A DNA stretch of 64,000 bases from Pseudomonas baetica (GCF_019733355.1 NZ_JAIHLQ010000002.1:124001-188000); one strand, 5' to 3'; positions 27,075 to 36,548 are shown, counted from the stretch's first letter. Made by a program: numbers and translations. Notes: a model not told the origin generated them from the letters alone.

Positions 27075-30041
27075 CTAAAACTGAATCTTGTAGTCAATCG
27101 GTTTGATCTTCCGATCGAGGTCCAGGGTGTAGTCGCCGAAACGATTGATATGACTCGTCCGATGCGGCGACAGCGCCTTGAGCACCGCCTCATCCACTGG
27201 GTGTCCCTGCCGCTGCAGATCCTTGAGCACCCTTGACATTTCCTGCACGTTGTGCAGGATCACCAGATTCGCCACTAGGTGGTTGTACTTGATGACTTTG
27301 CGCTGCTCATGCCGCACGTTCTCGGCAATGATGCCCTCTCCGCCGAAGAACAGCCACTTAGTGAAGTTGTTGAACTCTTCGCTCTTGTTGGTGGCTGCGT
27401 GGATGTTCCGGCGGAGTTCGATATCGTTGATGTAATTCAGCAGGAACATCGTACGCACCACGCGGCCGAGCTCGCGGAAGGCGAAGTACAGCTTGTTTTT
27501 CCGGCTGTAGGTCCCCAGTCGGCGCAGGATCATTGAAGGTGTGATCTTGCCGGCTTTGATCGAGATGGCTACTCGAAGCATGTCTGGAACGTGGCGCTCA
27601 ATCAGCGCCCAGTCGATGGAGGCTCTGAACAGGCTGTTGATATGGCGATAGTGGCTTCCCTTCTCCGGTTTGAAGAAAACGAGCTCCTTGATATTGCGAA
27701 TTCTCGGCATCAGCTGGATACCGAGCAGATGCGCTAGACCAAACACAGGGGCATTCTGGGCCTGGGTATCACCATGCACGGTGTCCGGCTGAATATCCGA
27801 GTCGTTTTTGACCAGGCCATCCAGGATGTAAACCGCCTCGTAGACCCCGCAGGGAATGAAGCGGCTGAACAGGGCGATATACATGTCGGAAACATGGTAG
27901 TAGCCGATACCGCCGTAACCACCGTAGCGGATGTGGTACTCGGAAAGCAGATTCTGTTCGTAGACATTCCACTTGGTGCCGTCCGCGGAGGCGGCCTTTC
28001 CGCTCCCCCAATATTGCGGCAAGGCAAAGCGGTTGTAGGCGTTGATAGCCGCCACGATGGCCTTGTCAAGCCGCTCTTCGGTGACGTGTTTGAGATTAAG
28101 CCAGGCCACTTGTTTGCGACTGAAACCTTTAACCGAACGCGCGGTTTGGGATGCGCCTAGGTTGCAGCCATAGCAGAAAAGTGTGGTGATGAAACGCTTA
28201 CGTGGCTCATCGAGCTTGGCCTCGAAGCCAGAAAGCGGGCCAAACAGGCGGTGCAGGTCAAGCCAACGCTCTGTTTCAGTCAGTACGTCCAAGATGCTTT
28301 TGGGTTCGGCGGTTGCCGTGATGGCTTGATCGATGATGGGCAGCTGGGGCGGCGGCTCCCTTCGTTCGGTTCGCCGAATCAGCAGCCCGGATTCAGTCAA
28401 ATCCACATGCTCGTTATCCGGAAAGTGGTCGTCGACCGTTTGCGCGAGCGCGCTCAACTGGTTGCGCAGGCCTTGGGTGAACGCGGCCGGATTGACGTCC
28501 ATGCCCACCAGTTCGCCGTAGCGCAGCACTTCCTCCTGATACTCATCCCAGCTCACCAGGTGTTCGCGGTAATCGTCGTATTGATCACTGTGCTAAACGT
28601 AGAGGTCGCCGGATTTCAACTCCTGCATAACCTGAGAGAAGATGCAGAGCTCAAAATACTTACGGTGAATCAAGGTCTCACTGCTGGCGGTGTCGCCCTT
28701 GGCGAAGATCAGTTTTCGCCACTTTTCGGGCAGCCCCTCCAGCGCCATTTCGGCAAACTCGTCCGCGCCGAGCGTGAGGTATTCGCGGTGGCTGTTGCGA
28801 TGCCGCTGCAGCCAGTCAACCGCCTGCAACAGCGCGTCGTCCTGCGAGCTGGACTTGAGTGCGAGCACGTCCAGGCACTGAAACAGTAACGAGCGCTTGC
28901 TGCGGTATGGCTGCAACATGAACGGATAATAGTTGTTGCCGGCGAAGGCCATGTGCTCATCGCACTGGACGATCCAGGAGGCAGGATCGCCCTCAAGGGT
29001 TTCGTCGACCTGTGCGAGTCGCTCATCTGACGGCAAAGGCGCTTGTAGGACGGTGAGCACCTCCCGGAATTGACCGATCAGCCGATCCACCTGCTGGACA
29101 TGGGTCAGGTGGTACTGCTGCAAGCGTTCTTCGGCAATCCGGTGCAGGCTGCGCAGGGTCTTGATGAAGATTTCGGCCACGTCATCCATGGCCTTCTGCA
29201 GTTGCGACTGCACCATGAGCACGGCCAAGGTGTAGCGCTTGTTGGCCTTCATCGCCCGCATTTCGGCGATATCGAGCGCTCGCGCTTCCAGTACCATCTG
29301 GGTGCGCTTGCTGATCGCGATATTCGTCAGCAAGGGAAGTCCATCGGCCAGCTCGATCAGTCCGTTGATATGCTTGAGAAAGCTTACAACCTCACGAGCG
29401 CCGGGACGCTTCGGTTCGCGCTTGAGGCCATCCCATGCACTGCGCCCCTGGGGCTCCAATAGCTGATCCAGCCGCGCCGTGGCAGAGGCTGGCAATGCAT
29501 TGGCGACACTCTGATAAATCGACTCGTTGACGCTGGCACGGGCCTGCTGGGCCAGACGGCTGAGCCGTGTAAAACCCGGGAGTTCATAACGGCGGCGAAC
29601 CAGCTCTTCAATGAGGATGTTGATGATGTCGGGTAGTTCCTGCTTCGAGGTGGCGGCTTGATGAGCGACCTCGTCCAGCCACTGATCGCCCTCGGCATCC
29701 AGCACCTGAATGCCCAGATGCACGCGAAGCCGCTGCTGGTGGCGTGGTTTGCTGCCGGATTGGTCGTAACGCTGCAGGGCGACCTTGGCGGGAACTCGCA
29801 ATCCTGCAAGGCGGCAGACATGTTCAAGGATTGCCGGTGGCGTGGCTGCGAGTGGAAGGAAATAGCCGAGCCGTTGCAGGAGTTTCAGCTGGATCAGGAG
29901 GCAGACGCGCGTAGGGGCTTGCCGATACCAGCCAAAGATCAAGACTTTCTCCTGGGGGCCGGGTGTGTATATCGCGCCGAGTTCCTGTGGGCTGAACTCG
30001 GTTTTAAGACGCGGATAGGCGGTTTCTTCCAGTCGACTCAT
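27075..30041 (-). pseudogene. tnpA: Tn3-family transposase, full length but with one in-frame amber codon
   Basis: The frame covers 988 codons, the normal TnpA length. It starts MSRLEETAYPRLKTEFSPQE and ends in the family C-terminus (HRTSHINRFGDYTLDLDRKI). The catalytic region is intact: KAASADGTKWNVYEQN, TVHGDTQAQNAPVFGLAHLL, and WLFFGGEGIIAENVRHEQR. A single TAG at 28593-28595 splits it into 482 and ~500 codons, between SGDLYV and HSDQYDDYREHLVSW. The frame is the same on both sides, so this is a nonsense change, not a frameshift. The start overlaps the tnpS stop by 4 bases. It is inactive unless the amber is suppressed or the two parts cooperate. Confidence 0.88.
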
Positions 30042-31057
30042 GGATCTTGCTGACGCCGTAATAGCGAGCCTGCCGCGTTTTCTTCGAAGGCGCCGGCCTC
30101 CTCGATATAGCCGTGCACGGTGCCATCATGCCGCCAGCCACCCTGGCGCTTGATCTCGAGAAAGTCAGCACCGGCGCGATGGGCGCTGGTTGCCAGTCCA
30201 CGGCGCAGACTGTGGCTGCTCATCTCTGGGGCATGCGACAGACGCGCTTCCTGGGCGCGAGCCGCCAGTATGGCATTGACGCTACCCACGTTCAGCGGAG
30301 CAGCCCCGACTACACCCCAGCGGCTGATGCGGCGGAACAGCGGGCCTTGCTCAATCTGAGCGGTATCCAACCAGCACCGCAAAGCCTTGGCTGGGCAGCA
30401 GATGTTGTCGCCGTAGGGGATCGCCTTGTCCAAGCCCTGACCCTCCTGGTCGGTCTTGGAGCGCGGCAGCGTGATCCGTAGACCTTCCCGCTCCCACTGC
30501 AGGTAGTGCACTTCCAGCATGACCAGTTCGCTGCGTCGGAACGCGCCGAAGTACCCCACCTGTATCAATGCGCTGTCACGCAGCGCCGCGAGCCCGTCGA
30601 GCGTGGCCAGGTGCGTCACGATCAGGTCGAGATCTTCCAGCAGTAAGGCTTTGGCTTTCTGCCGCGGGCGCCCGTGCACTCGCTCGATACCGCGCAAGGT
30701 CTTGCGTACGGTGGCGCTGGCGGTCGGGTCAGGAAAGCCCTGAAAGCGGTGCCATTGCCCCAGCGCGGTCAGGCGCAGGGACAAAGTGCGCGGGTTCAAC
30801 GCTTCTGCGAAGGTCAGCAGGTAATGAATCACCGTGGCTTCATCGCACGGCAGCACGCCGCCGCAGGCCTGAAAGTGGCGAATGGCCGAGCGGTAGGTTC
30901 GGCGGGTGTTGTCGGAGGTGGCGGCCGCGAGAAAGCGCTGGTAGCGCTGGGCCAACTGCTCCGGGGTAGCGAGCGTACCGTTGGTACGCGCAAGGGCTGC
31001 TCGCTCGTCGAGCAGTAACGGGGTGGCTATTTCATCGTTATTTCTTGTAGTCATCAA
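30038..31057 (-). CDS. tnpS: TnpS-type tyrosine recombinase (cointegrate resolvase)
   Basis: A 339-residue tyrosine recombinase. The N-terminal core-binding domain has TSDNTRRTYRSAIRHFQACG. The catalytic domain has Arg in YFGAFRRSELVMLEV, HSLRRGLATSAHRAGAD (HxxR), GWRHDGTVHGYIEEAGAF with the terminal Tyr. It belongs to the TnpS group that resolves cointegrates of Tn4651-type transposons together with TnpT. It is divergent from tnpT and overlaps the tnpA start. The sequence appears intact. Confidence 0.87.
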   Translation of the reverse strand: MMTTRNNDEIATPLLLDERAALARTNGTLATPEQLAQRYQRFLAAATSDNTRRTYRSAIRHFQACGGVLPCDEATVIHYLLTFAEALNPRTLSLRLTALGQWHRFQGFPDPTASATVRKTLRGIERVHGRPRQKAKALLLEDLDLIVTHLATLDGLAALRDSALIQVGYFGAFRRSELVMLEVHYLQWEREGLRITLPRSKTDQEGQGLDKAIPYGDNICCPAKALRCWLDTAQIEQGPLFRRISRWGVVGAAPLNVGSVNAILAARAQEARLSHAPEMSSHSLRRGLATSAHRAGADFLEIKRQGGWRHDGTVHGYIEEAGAFEENAAGSLLRRQQDP

Positions 31058-31239
31058 GAAACGCCTGTTTAGGCCGTGCGTACTGCGGATTATAGAAGCG
31101 AATGCCGAGCGTGAACGCCTAACTCGCGATAACCACGCTTATCGTCGGTTCGCCGAGGGTTTCGCCGGGCTGTTCTATTCTGTACTTAAACTGCAGTATT
31201 ACGTTTCCATACTACGGTACGAAAAAATCCGAGGTGCTT
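31058..31239. promoter_or_regulatory. divergent tnpS/tnpT promoter and probable resolution (rst) site
   Basis: In Tn4651-type elements the resolution site lies between tnpS and tnpT. This 180-base gap has an AT-rich part (about 31170-31225) with the imperfect dyad elements GTACTTAAACTGCAGTATTACG and CATACTACGGTACG that could be the crossover core. Confidence 0.5.
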
Positions 31240-32298
31240 ATGGCCCGCCCAGGGATCATGTATGTCCACGTCGCCGCCGCCGCCGCCCAACTCGTTGCTC
31301 AAGGCAAAAATCCAACGATCGACAGCGTCCGCGAAGCCTTGGGCGGAACCGGCAGCAAGAGCACCATCGCGCCGCTGTTAAAACGTTGGAAAGCAGCCCA
31401 CCAAGACACGGTGGCGCACGCGGAGCTTGGACTGCCTGCCGAGCTGGTCCTGGCGTTGAAAGGGGTCTACGAAACAGTGCAGGCGCAGGCGACCCTCCAA
31501 GTCGAGCAGTCGGAGCAGACCCATCGCGAAGCCACCGCCGTGCTGCAGGAGCAGTTGCAGCAGGTTTTCAGCGAGCGGGACGCTTTACTCAACGCACAGG
31601 CGCAACAAAGTCAGGCGCTGGCCACCGCCCAAGCACGCAGCCAAGGGCTGGAAGAAACCGTGCAGCGGCAGGAAATCACCTTGGTCAGTCTGGGCAGCGA
31701 AAAGCTCGGGCTCGAACAGCGCCTGGTCGACCGCGTCGCGGAAATAGCCACACTGAGCCAACACCTGCAGCAAGCGCAGGGGCAGTTCGAGCATTACCAG
31801 GCATCGGTCGCGCAACAGCGCGCCGACGAGCGCCAGGCCGCGGAACAACGCCAGCAGCACCTGGAACAGGAGCTGACAGAGCTCCGCCAGCGCCTGCTCG
31901 CACAACAAACCCACCTGGGCGAACTGCACGCACAGGAACAACGCTGGGCGCAGGACCACGATCGACTGCAGAGCACCCTGCACACGTCCCAGGAGTCGCT
32001 GATCCTCAGCCGCAGCGCACAGGAGCAGTTGGCACGGCAACTCGCCGAGCTGAAACAGATCCATCAGGCACTGGAGCAGCGGCATGTCCAGGACGAACAG
32101 TGCTTGGCTGATACGCGGACGAAGTTGGCTGTGGCCGAGCGGGAGCGGCGTCTTCTGACAGACCGTTTCACCCAAGCAGAATCCCAGTTGACCGAACTTG
32201 CCAGAGAGCAACAACGTCTGCTCCAAGACAACGCGGTGTTAAACAGCCAACTTGTGGAACTCAGAACGTTGCCACCGAACCCGCCGTTGGCATCTTGA
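31240..32298 (+). CDS. tnpT: TnpT-type resolution helper, KfrA-like coiled-coil DNA-binding protein
   Basis: A 352-residue protein with an N-terminal KfrA-like DNA-binding domain (IMYVHVAAAAAQLVAQGKNP and TIDSVREALGGTGSKSTIAP) and a very long Gln/Glu-rich coiled coil to the C-terminus. TnpT of Tn4651 binds the resolution site and stimulates TnpS. ATG 31240 follows CGAGGTGCT; a GTG two codons earlier is less likely. It is divergent from tnpS. Confidence 0.82.
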   Translation: MARPGIMYVHVAAAAAQLVAQGKNPTIDSVREALGGTGSKSTIAPLLKRWKAAHQDTVAHAELGLPAELVLALKGVYETVQAQATLQVEQSEQTHREATAVLQEQLQQVFSERDALLNAQAQQSQALATAQARSQGLEETVQRQEITLVSLGSEKLGLEQRLVDRVAEIATLSQHLQQAQGQFEHYQASVAQQRADERQAAEQRQQHLEQELTELRQRLLAQQTHLGELHAQEQRWAQDHDRLQSTLHTSQESLILSRSAQEQLARQLAELKQIHQALEQRHVQDEQCLADTRTKLAVAERERRLLTDRFTQAESQLTELAREQQRLLQDNAVLNSQLVELRTLPPNPPLAS

Positions 32299-32352
32299 AT
32301 GGGCGTTATGCAATGAGCTTGGAGAGTGTCTAGAAAATCAGGGGCGATTCAC

Positions 32353-33197
32353 ACAGCTGGGGCAAAGGACCGGGCACCGCTTGCGCAGCACCGTATCCGG
32401 CAAGAAACGCGTCATTGTTGACCTAGCCGGAGGGCACCACCTCAGCTTGCAACAGCGGCAGCACGACATGGCCGCCACCGAAGACCAGTAACCCGCTACG
32501 GAAGAAGGCATCCACCATTGCTACGGCATGACTCGGCAGCAGTTGGGCCAAGACAGGCAACCCCATCAGCAACGTACAGAACAGTGCTAGCCAGATCACT
32601 CCGGCACGCTGGCTTACCGCGATCGGCAGCGGATCGTGTGCGCAGTCCTGAGTAGGCTTGAACAGCAGCAGGCCAGCGATGGCAGCAGCAGCAATCATGC
32701 TGACCTGCCCCCACGCAGATGGCATAAGTAGGACGACACAGGCAGCAATCGCCATGCTGGTGACACGCAATACGTCCGGGCACAGGTTGCGTGCCCCATA
32801 CAGCTTGGGCAACCACAGGTACTGCCACCACTTTCAGACCGTGGAGCGCTCCCGACGAGACGGCATCGCCTTAGTTAGATATACCCAGCGCGAACAGGAC
32901 CAGGGCAATGGCTGAGGGCAGTGTGAATCCTGCCCAAGCCGCCATGGCTCCAGCGTAGCCCGAGCGGGACAGACCCAAGGCCATACCAATCTGACTGCTT
33001 GCAGGCCCTGGCAGGAATTGGCACAGTGCCAACAAGTCTGCATAACTGCGTTCGGACAACCAGCGCCGTCGTGTGACGAACTCGTCACGGAAATAGCCTA
33101 AGTGCACGATGGGGCCGCCGAAGGAGCTCAGTCCAAGGCGCAGAAAGATGAGAAAGACAGACCACGGGCTGTGGTGGTCAGTGTGGGTGTTTGTCAT
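32353..33197 (-). pseudogene. chrA: truncated, mutated chromate transporter
   Basis: Read leftward from 33197 the N-terminal domain is clear: SVFLIFLRLGLSSFGGPIVH, LCQFLPGPASSQIGMALGLS. A TAA then replaces the Tyr in GISN(Y)GDAV at 32871. A frameshift follows at VAQAVWG / ARNLCPDVLRVTS near 32785, and a TAG replaces the Trp after AEVVPSG near 32423. Homology resumes (NNDAFLAGYGAAQAVPGP) and stops at about 32353, so the last part of the second domain is gone. ChrA exports chromate; this copy cannot. Confidence 0.8.
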
Positions 33198-33299
33198 GCG
33201 TTTGCCTTCGTGCATGAAAGTAGCCGAAGGTTTGCCAGGTACCCGGCCGTCCGAGTGAGGCAAACCTGCTGGGCTGAATAGCTGGCGCTCTTGCGCCCA

Positions 33300-33450
33300 G
33301 GAGTAGTGCCAACGACACACCGAGCATGACCGTCAAAGAGCCTTCATTGGCCAGATTGACGCCATCAAGGCTTACGCCGGCATTGGCGAGCGCAAATAAC
33401 GGCATGATTACATAGGCGACCCAGATGACCGGCGAAGAGCGAACCACGCC
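33300..33450 (-). pseudogene. nhaA: fragment of a Na+/H+ antiporter gene
   Basis: About 45 codons match the C-terminal part of NhaA ([20 protein letters not shown] and [18 protein letters not shown]). Both sides join unrelated DNA; the downstream frame runs toward the chrA start. A simple relic. Confidence 0.72.
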
Positions 33451-33550
33451 GTGGCGCACTTAGCGGATGGCAGCATTTTTTTCGACAGGGAGAGTTCATA
33501 GGCAGCGTAGATAGGGGGAGCAGGGACGGGCATAAAATTATTAAAATTAC

Positions 33551-33570
33551 ATATTTACAAATCTATATAT
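33551..33570. promoter_or_regulatory. AT-rich operator-like motif upstream of the MDR gene
   Basis: ATATTTACAAATCTATATAT is a near-palindrome about 140 bases before the MDR start. It shares the CTATATAT half-site with motifs upstream of the ene-reductase, arsR-type and luciferase-like genes that follow. Confidence 0.4.
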
Positions 33571-33712
33571 GGCGAATAGCATTTGCATGTCCGTGAAGTA
33601 GCCACGCACCGGACACACAGACCGAAGCGACGTTGTAACGCGCGGGGCGGCTAACCTGCGCCAGCCAAGGGCTGGCTCGCTGCTCCCATCCCTCAATAGA
33701 AGGAGACCCAAA

Positions 33713-34708
33713 ATGACCCGTGTTGTCCGTTTTCATCAGATCGGCGGCCCCGAAGTCTTGCAGATCGAAGAGCTCGAAGTTGGCGCTCCGGGCTCCGGCG
33801 AGCTGCGCATCCGCGTCGAGGCGATCGGCCTGAATCGCGCGGAAGCCATGTTCCGCTCGGGTGTGTACCTGGAGCCGACGCATCTGCCGGCCCGGCTCGG
33901 CTACGAAGCTTCCGGCATCGTCGAGGCGCTGGGCAGCGGCGTTCACGGCTTCGAGGTTGGCGAAGCGGTCAGCGTGATTCCGGCTTTTTCCATGAACAAG
34001 TTTGGCGTCTATGCCGAGCAGGCGATCGTGCCGGCCACGGGGGTTCTGAAGCGGCCGGCGGGCGTCGGCGCGGTGAAGGGGGCGGCGATCTGGATGCAGT
34101 ATCTGACCGCCTATGGCGCACTGATCGAGATTGCCCAACTCAAGCGCGGTGATGCGGTGATCATCACGGCGGCTTCGAGCAGCGTCGGCTTGGCCGCGAT
34201 CCAGATCGCCAACAGCGTCGGCGCCATTCCGATCGCGACGACCCGGACGCGCGCGAAGGAGGCGGCGCTACGCGAGGCGGGGGCGGCGCATGTGATCGCC
34301 ACCGAGGAGCAGGACCTGGTCGCGGAGGTAATGCGGATCACCGACGGCCGCGGCGCGCGCATCGCCTTCGACCCGGTCGCGGGGCCGCAAGTCGAAACAC
34401 TGGCGCAAGCGATGAGTCAGCAGGGCCTGCTTTTCATCTATGGCAATCTCAGCGGTCAGGAGACGCCGTTCCCGGCCTTGGTAGCGATGAACAAGGCCCT
34501 GAGCGTGCGCGGCTACACGCTGTTCGAACTGACCGGTGATCCGCAACGCTTGGCGCCTGCGCAAGCCTTTATCACGCGCGGCCTCGAGGCCGGACAGCTG
34601 AAGCCGATCATTGCCAAGACCTTCCCCTTCGAGCAGATCGTCGAAGCGCACCGTTACATGGAATCGAACCAGCAGTTCGGCAAGATCGTCGTCACGGTAT
34701 CTCGGTAG
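33713..34708 (+). CDS. MDR-family quinone/enone oxidoreductase
   Basis: A 331-residue zinc-free medium-chain reductase: VEAIGLNRAEAMFRSGVYLE near residue 38, PARLGYEASGIVEALGSGVH, and the nucleotide motif ITAASSSVGLAAIQIANSVG near residue 146. It uses NADPH to reduce quinones or enones. ATG 33713 follows AGAAGGAGACCCAAA. It is the first gene of the second redox set (MDR, ABM, ene-reductase, ArsR, luciferase-like). Confidence 0.85.
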   Translation: MTRVVRFHQIGGPEVLQIEELEVGAPGSGELRIRVEAIGLNRAEAMFRSGVYLEPTHLPARLGYEASGIVEALGSGVHGFEVGEAVSVIPAFSMNKFGVYAEQAIVPATGVLKRPAGVGAVKGAAIWMQYLTAYGALIEIAQLKRGDAVIITAASSSVGLAAIQIANSVGAIPIATTRTRAKEAALREAGAAHVIATEEQDLVAEVMRITDGRGARIAFDPVAGPQVETLAQAMSQQGLLFIYGNLSGQETPFPALVAMNKALSVRGYTLFELTGDPQRLAPAQAFITRGLEAGQLKPIIAKTFPFEQIVEAHRYMESNQQFGKIVVTVSR

Positions 34709-34769
34709 AGGCAGTTCGTGAAAGACCAGGAGAGGGCAGAGTCGCCTTTCCCGCGACTGCGGAAATGAC

Positions 34770-34830
34770 TCGACGCTGCCCCTTCATCCCCGCCACGCTG
34801 GAGCTGGGCGGCAAATCGGCGAATATCGCG
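34770..34830 (+). pseudogene. short aldehyde dehydrogenase relic
   Basis: The frame 34786-34830 reads IPATLELGGKSANIA, the conserved catalytic-Glu segment of aldehyde dehydrogenases. Nothing else of such a gene is left; it ends exactly where the cassette-like segment would begin (G at 34830 followed by TTGGGC). Confidence 0.5.
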
Positions 34831-34889
34831 TTGGGCTTACTGGAATACGTCACGCATGGTGATGTCGTCGTAACAACAGGAGGTACGTC

Positions 34890-35192
34890 ATGGTCAAAGT
34901 AGCGTTGTTCGTTCGTCTGGAAGCAAAGCCTGGGAAAGAGAAAGAGGTAGAGAACTTTCTCTTGGATGGCCTTCCAATAGTGGAGGAAGAGCCAGCCACT
35001 ACGGCGTGGTTCGGAATCCGCTTGGGGCCGTCCACCTTTGGCATCTTTGACGCCTTCCCGGATGAAGCAGGTCGGCAGGCTCATCTTTCGGGCAAGGTCG
35101 CAGCGGCGCTTATGGCAAAGGCTGCCGAGCTGTTTGCCAAACCGCCGTCAATCGAGAAGGTTGACGTCCTGGCGGCCAAGCTACCCGGCTAA
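34890..35192 (+). CDS. antibiotic biosynthesis monooxygenase (ABM) domain protein
   Basis: A 100-residue ABM protein: VALFVRLEAKPGKEKEVENF at the start and FGIFDAFPDEAGRQAHLSGK in the middle. Probably a small quinol monooxygenase or detoxifying redox protein. ATG 34890 follows ACAGGAGGTACGTC, a strong ribosome site. It lies between an MDR and an ene-reductase gene, like the ABM gene of the first redox set. Directly after the stop comes an attC-like hairpin, and a GTTGGGC lies 60 bases before the start, so the gene may be an integron-type cassette. Confidence 0.82.
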   Translation: MVKVALFVRLEAKPGKEKEVENFLLDGLPIVEEEPATTAWFGIRLGPSTFGIFDAFPDEAGRQAHLSGKVAAALMAKAAELFAKPPSIEKVDVLAAKLPG

Positions 35193-35196
35193 GCAA

Positions 35197-35264
35197 ACCC
35201 AACAAGGCGCTCCAGTCGCGTCCCTGCCGCTTTGCGGCGGCAGGGACGCGACTGGGCTTGGACG
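35197..35264 (+). repeat. attC-like element / strong hairpin
   Basis: Right after the ABM stop: ACCCAAC (35197-35203, fits the attC R'' box RYYYAAC), then a perfect 19-base inverted repeat 35212-35230 / 35237-35255 (CCAGTCGCGTCCCTGCCGC) with a 6-base loop, then GCTTGGACG. The matching R' box GTTGGGC is at 34830-34836, before the gene, as expected if 34831-35264 were an integrated cassette. It would also work as a hairpin terminator, though there is no T-run. Confidence 0.55.
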
Positions 35265-35328
35265 TCCACCGGCCTGTTCTAAACGGAGCGCTCGAGAGGT
35301 GCCTGTCCAGGCACTAGCATCTATTTAT

Positions 35329-35348
35329 CTACAAACGCAAATATATAG
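35329..35348. promoter_or_regulatory. operator-like 20-base dyad before the ene-reductase gene
   Basis: Read on the minus strand it is CTATATATTTGCGTTTGTAG, matching 14 of 20 bases of the motif at 36932-36951. It ends 10 bases before the ATG at 35359 and covers the ribosome-binding region, so a bound repressor would block expression. Confidence 0.5.
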
Positions 35349-35358
35349 GTAGTTACAC

Positions 35359-36483
35359 ATGAAAGATTCCATTCTTTTCGAAAGCACCACGCTGGGCCCC
35401 TACAGCCTGAAAAACCGCATCGTCCTGCCGCCGCTGACCCGTTCGCGTAGCTCGCAGCCAGGCAACATTCCCAATGACCTGATGGCGACCTACTACCGCC
35501 AGCGTACCGGTGCCGGCTTCATGGTCACCGAGGGCACCCAGATCGAGCCGCGCGGCCAGGGCTACGCCTGGACCCCGGGCATCCACAGTGCCGAACAGAT
35601 CCTCGGCTGGCGCAAAGTGACCGATGCGGTACACGCCGAGGGCGGCACCATCTTCGCTCAGCTCTGGCATGTCGGCCGGGTCTCGCACACCTCGTTGCAA
35701 CCCAATGGCGAAGCCCCGGTGGCGCCATCGGCGATCCCGGCCGAGGGCGTCAGCGTATTCATCGAGACAGGTCCCGGCACCGGCGCCCTGGCGCCGCCTT
35801 CGATGCCACGTGCACTGACCACCGCCGAGGTCAAGGAGCTGGTACAGCTCTATGCACAGGCCGCTCGCAACGCCCTCGACGCCGGTTTCGACGGCGTGGA
35901 AATCCACTCCGCCAACGGTTATCTGATCAACCAGTTCATTTCCGCGCACAGCAATCAGCGCGACGACGAGTACGGCAGCTCGTTGCAAAATCGCCTGCGC
36001 TTCCTCCGTGAGGTGACCCAGGCGGTGGCCGCGGTGGTCGGTAAAGACCGGCTCGGCGTGCGTTTCGCCCCGTTGTTCGCCAGCACCGACGAGGCCCGCG
36101 TATATCTCGGCCTGGTCGAAGAAAACCCACACGAGACCTATGTCGAAGCGGTCAAGGTGCTGGAAGAAGTCGGCATCGCTTACCTGTCGCTGGCCGAGGC
36201 GGATTGGGAAAACGCACCGGAGCTGCCGGAAAGCTTCCGCAGCGCGGTGCGCGAGGTCTTCAGCGGGCGCATCCTCTATGCCGGCAAATACACCGCCGAG
36301 CGAGGCAAGCGTGTGCTCGAGGCGGGCTGGGGCGATCTGGTCGCCTTCGGCCGTCCGTTCATCGCCAACCCGGACCTGCCCAAGCGGATTGCCAATGGCT
36401 GGCCGCTGAACCCGGTCGATCCGGCCAGCATGTACGGCGGAACCGCTGTCGGCTACACCGACTATCCGACCTATGGCGGATAG
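35359..36483 (+). CDS. old yellow enzyme-family alkene reductase (NemA/XenB-like)
   Basis: A 374-residue FMN ene-reductase of the NemA/XenB/morphinone-reductase group: YSLKNRIVLPPLTRSRSSQP at the start, FAQLWHVGRVSHTSLQPNGE near residue 97, EIHSANGYLINQFISAHSNQ near residue 180 with the His-Asn pair that binds the substrate, and VAFGRPFIANPDLPKRI near the end. It reduces enones, N-ethylmaleimide-like electrophiles and nitro compounds. A 12-base-stem hairpin follows. It belongs to a different OYE subgroup from the XenA-like protein at 21.6-22.7 kb. Confidence 0.88.
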   Translation: MKDSILFESTTLGPYSLKNRIVLPPLTRSRSSQPGNIPNDLMATYYRQRTGAGFMVTEGTQIEPRGQGYAWTPGIHSAEQILGWRKVTDAVHAEGGTIFAQLWHVGRVSHTSLQPNGEAPVAPSAIPAEGVSVFIETGPGTGALAPPSMPRALTTAEVKELVQLYAQAARNALDAGFDGVEIHSANGYLINQFISAHSNQRDDEYGSSLQNRLRFLREVTQAVAAVVGKDRLGVRFAPLFASTDEARVYLGLVEENPHETYVEAVKVLEEVGIAYLSLAEADWENAPELPESFRSAVREVFSGRILYAGKYTAERGKRVLEAGWGDLVAFGRPFIANPDLPKRIANGWPLNPVDPASMYGGTAVGYTDYPTYGG

Positions 36484-36495
36484 TCCGCTCGAGGT

Positions 36496-36529
36496 GCCGG
36501 CCCCCGAGCGATACGGTTCGGGGGCCGGC
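36496..36529 (+). terminator. hairpin after the ene-reductase gene
   Basis: GCCGGCCCCCGA and TCGGGGGCCGGC are perfect 12-base arms with a 10-base loop, 13 bases past the stop. There is no T-run. Confidence 0.6.
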
Positions 36530-36548
36530 GCATTGTCGGTTGAGCGGG

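Larger units (their letters stand above)
27022..32298. mobile_element. Tn3-family, Tn4651-type transposon core (tnpA-tnpS / tnpT)
   Basis: Leftward tnpA and tnpS and rightward tnpT are arranged as in Tn4651/Tn4652: tyrosine resolvase and its helper divergent, transposase behind tnpS. The left limit is drawn at 27022 because the bases up to 27059 end in ATTAAG, as Tn3-type repeats do at their inner end. I could not find its mate to the right of tnpT, so the right boundary is uncertain and the element may be truncated or joined to other DNA there. Confidence 0.7.

Noticed and set aside
32299..32352. Right terminal inverted repeat of the Tn4651-type element
   Set aside because: I looked for the inverse of the bases ending in ATTAAG at 27059 after tnpT and found no match, so no right end is called.
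34692..35084. Leftward 130-codon frame opposite the ABM gene
   Set aside because: Antisense to a gene with a perfect ribosome site and a conserved domain; no features of its own.
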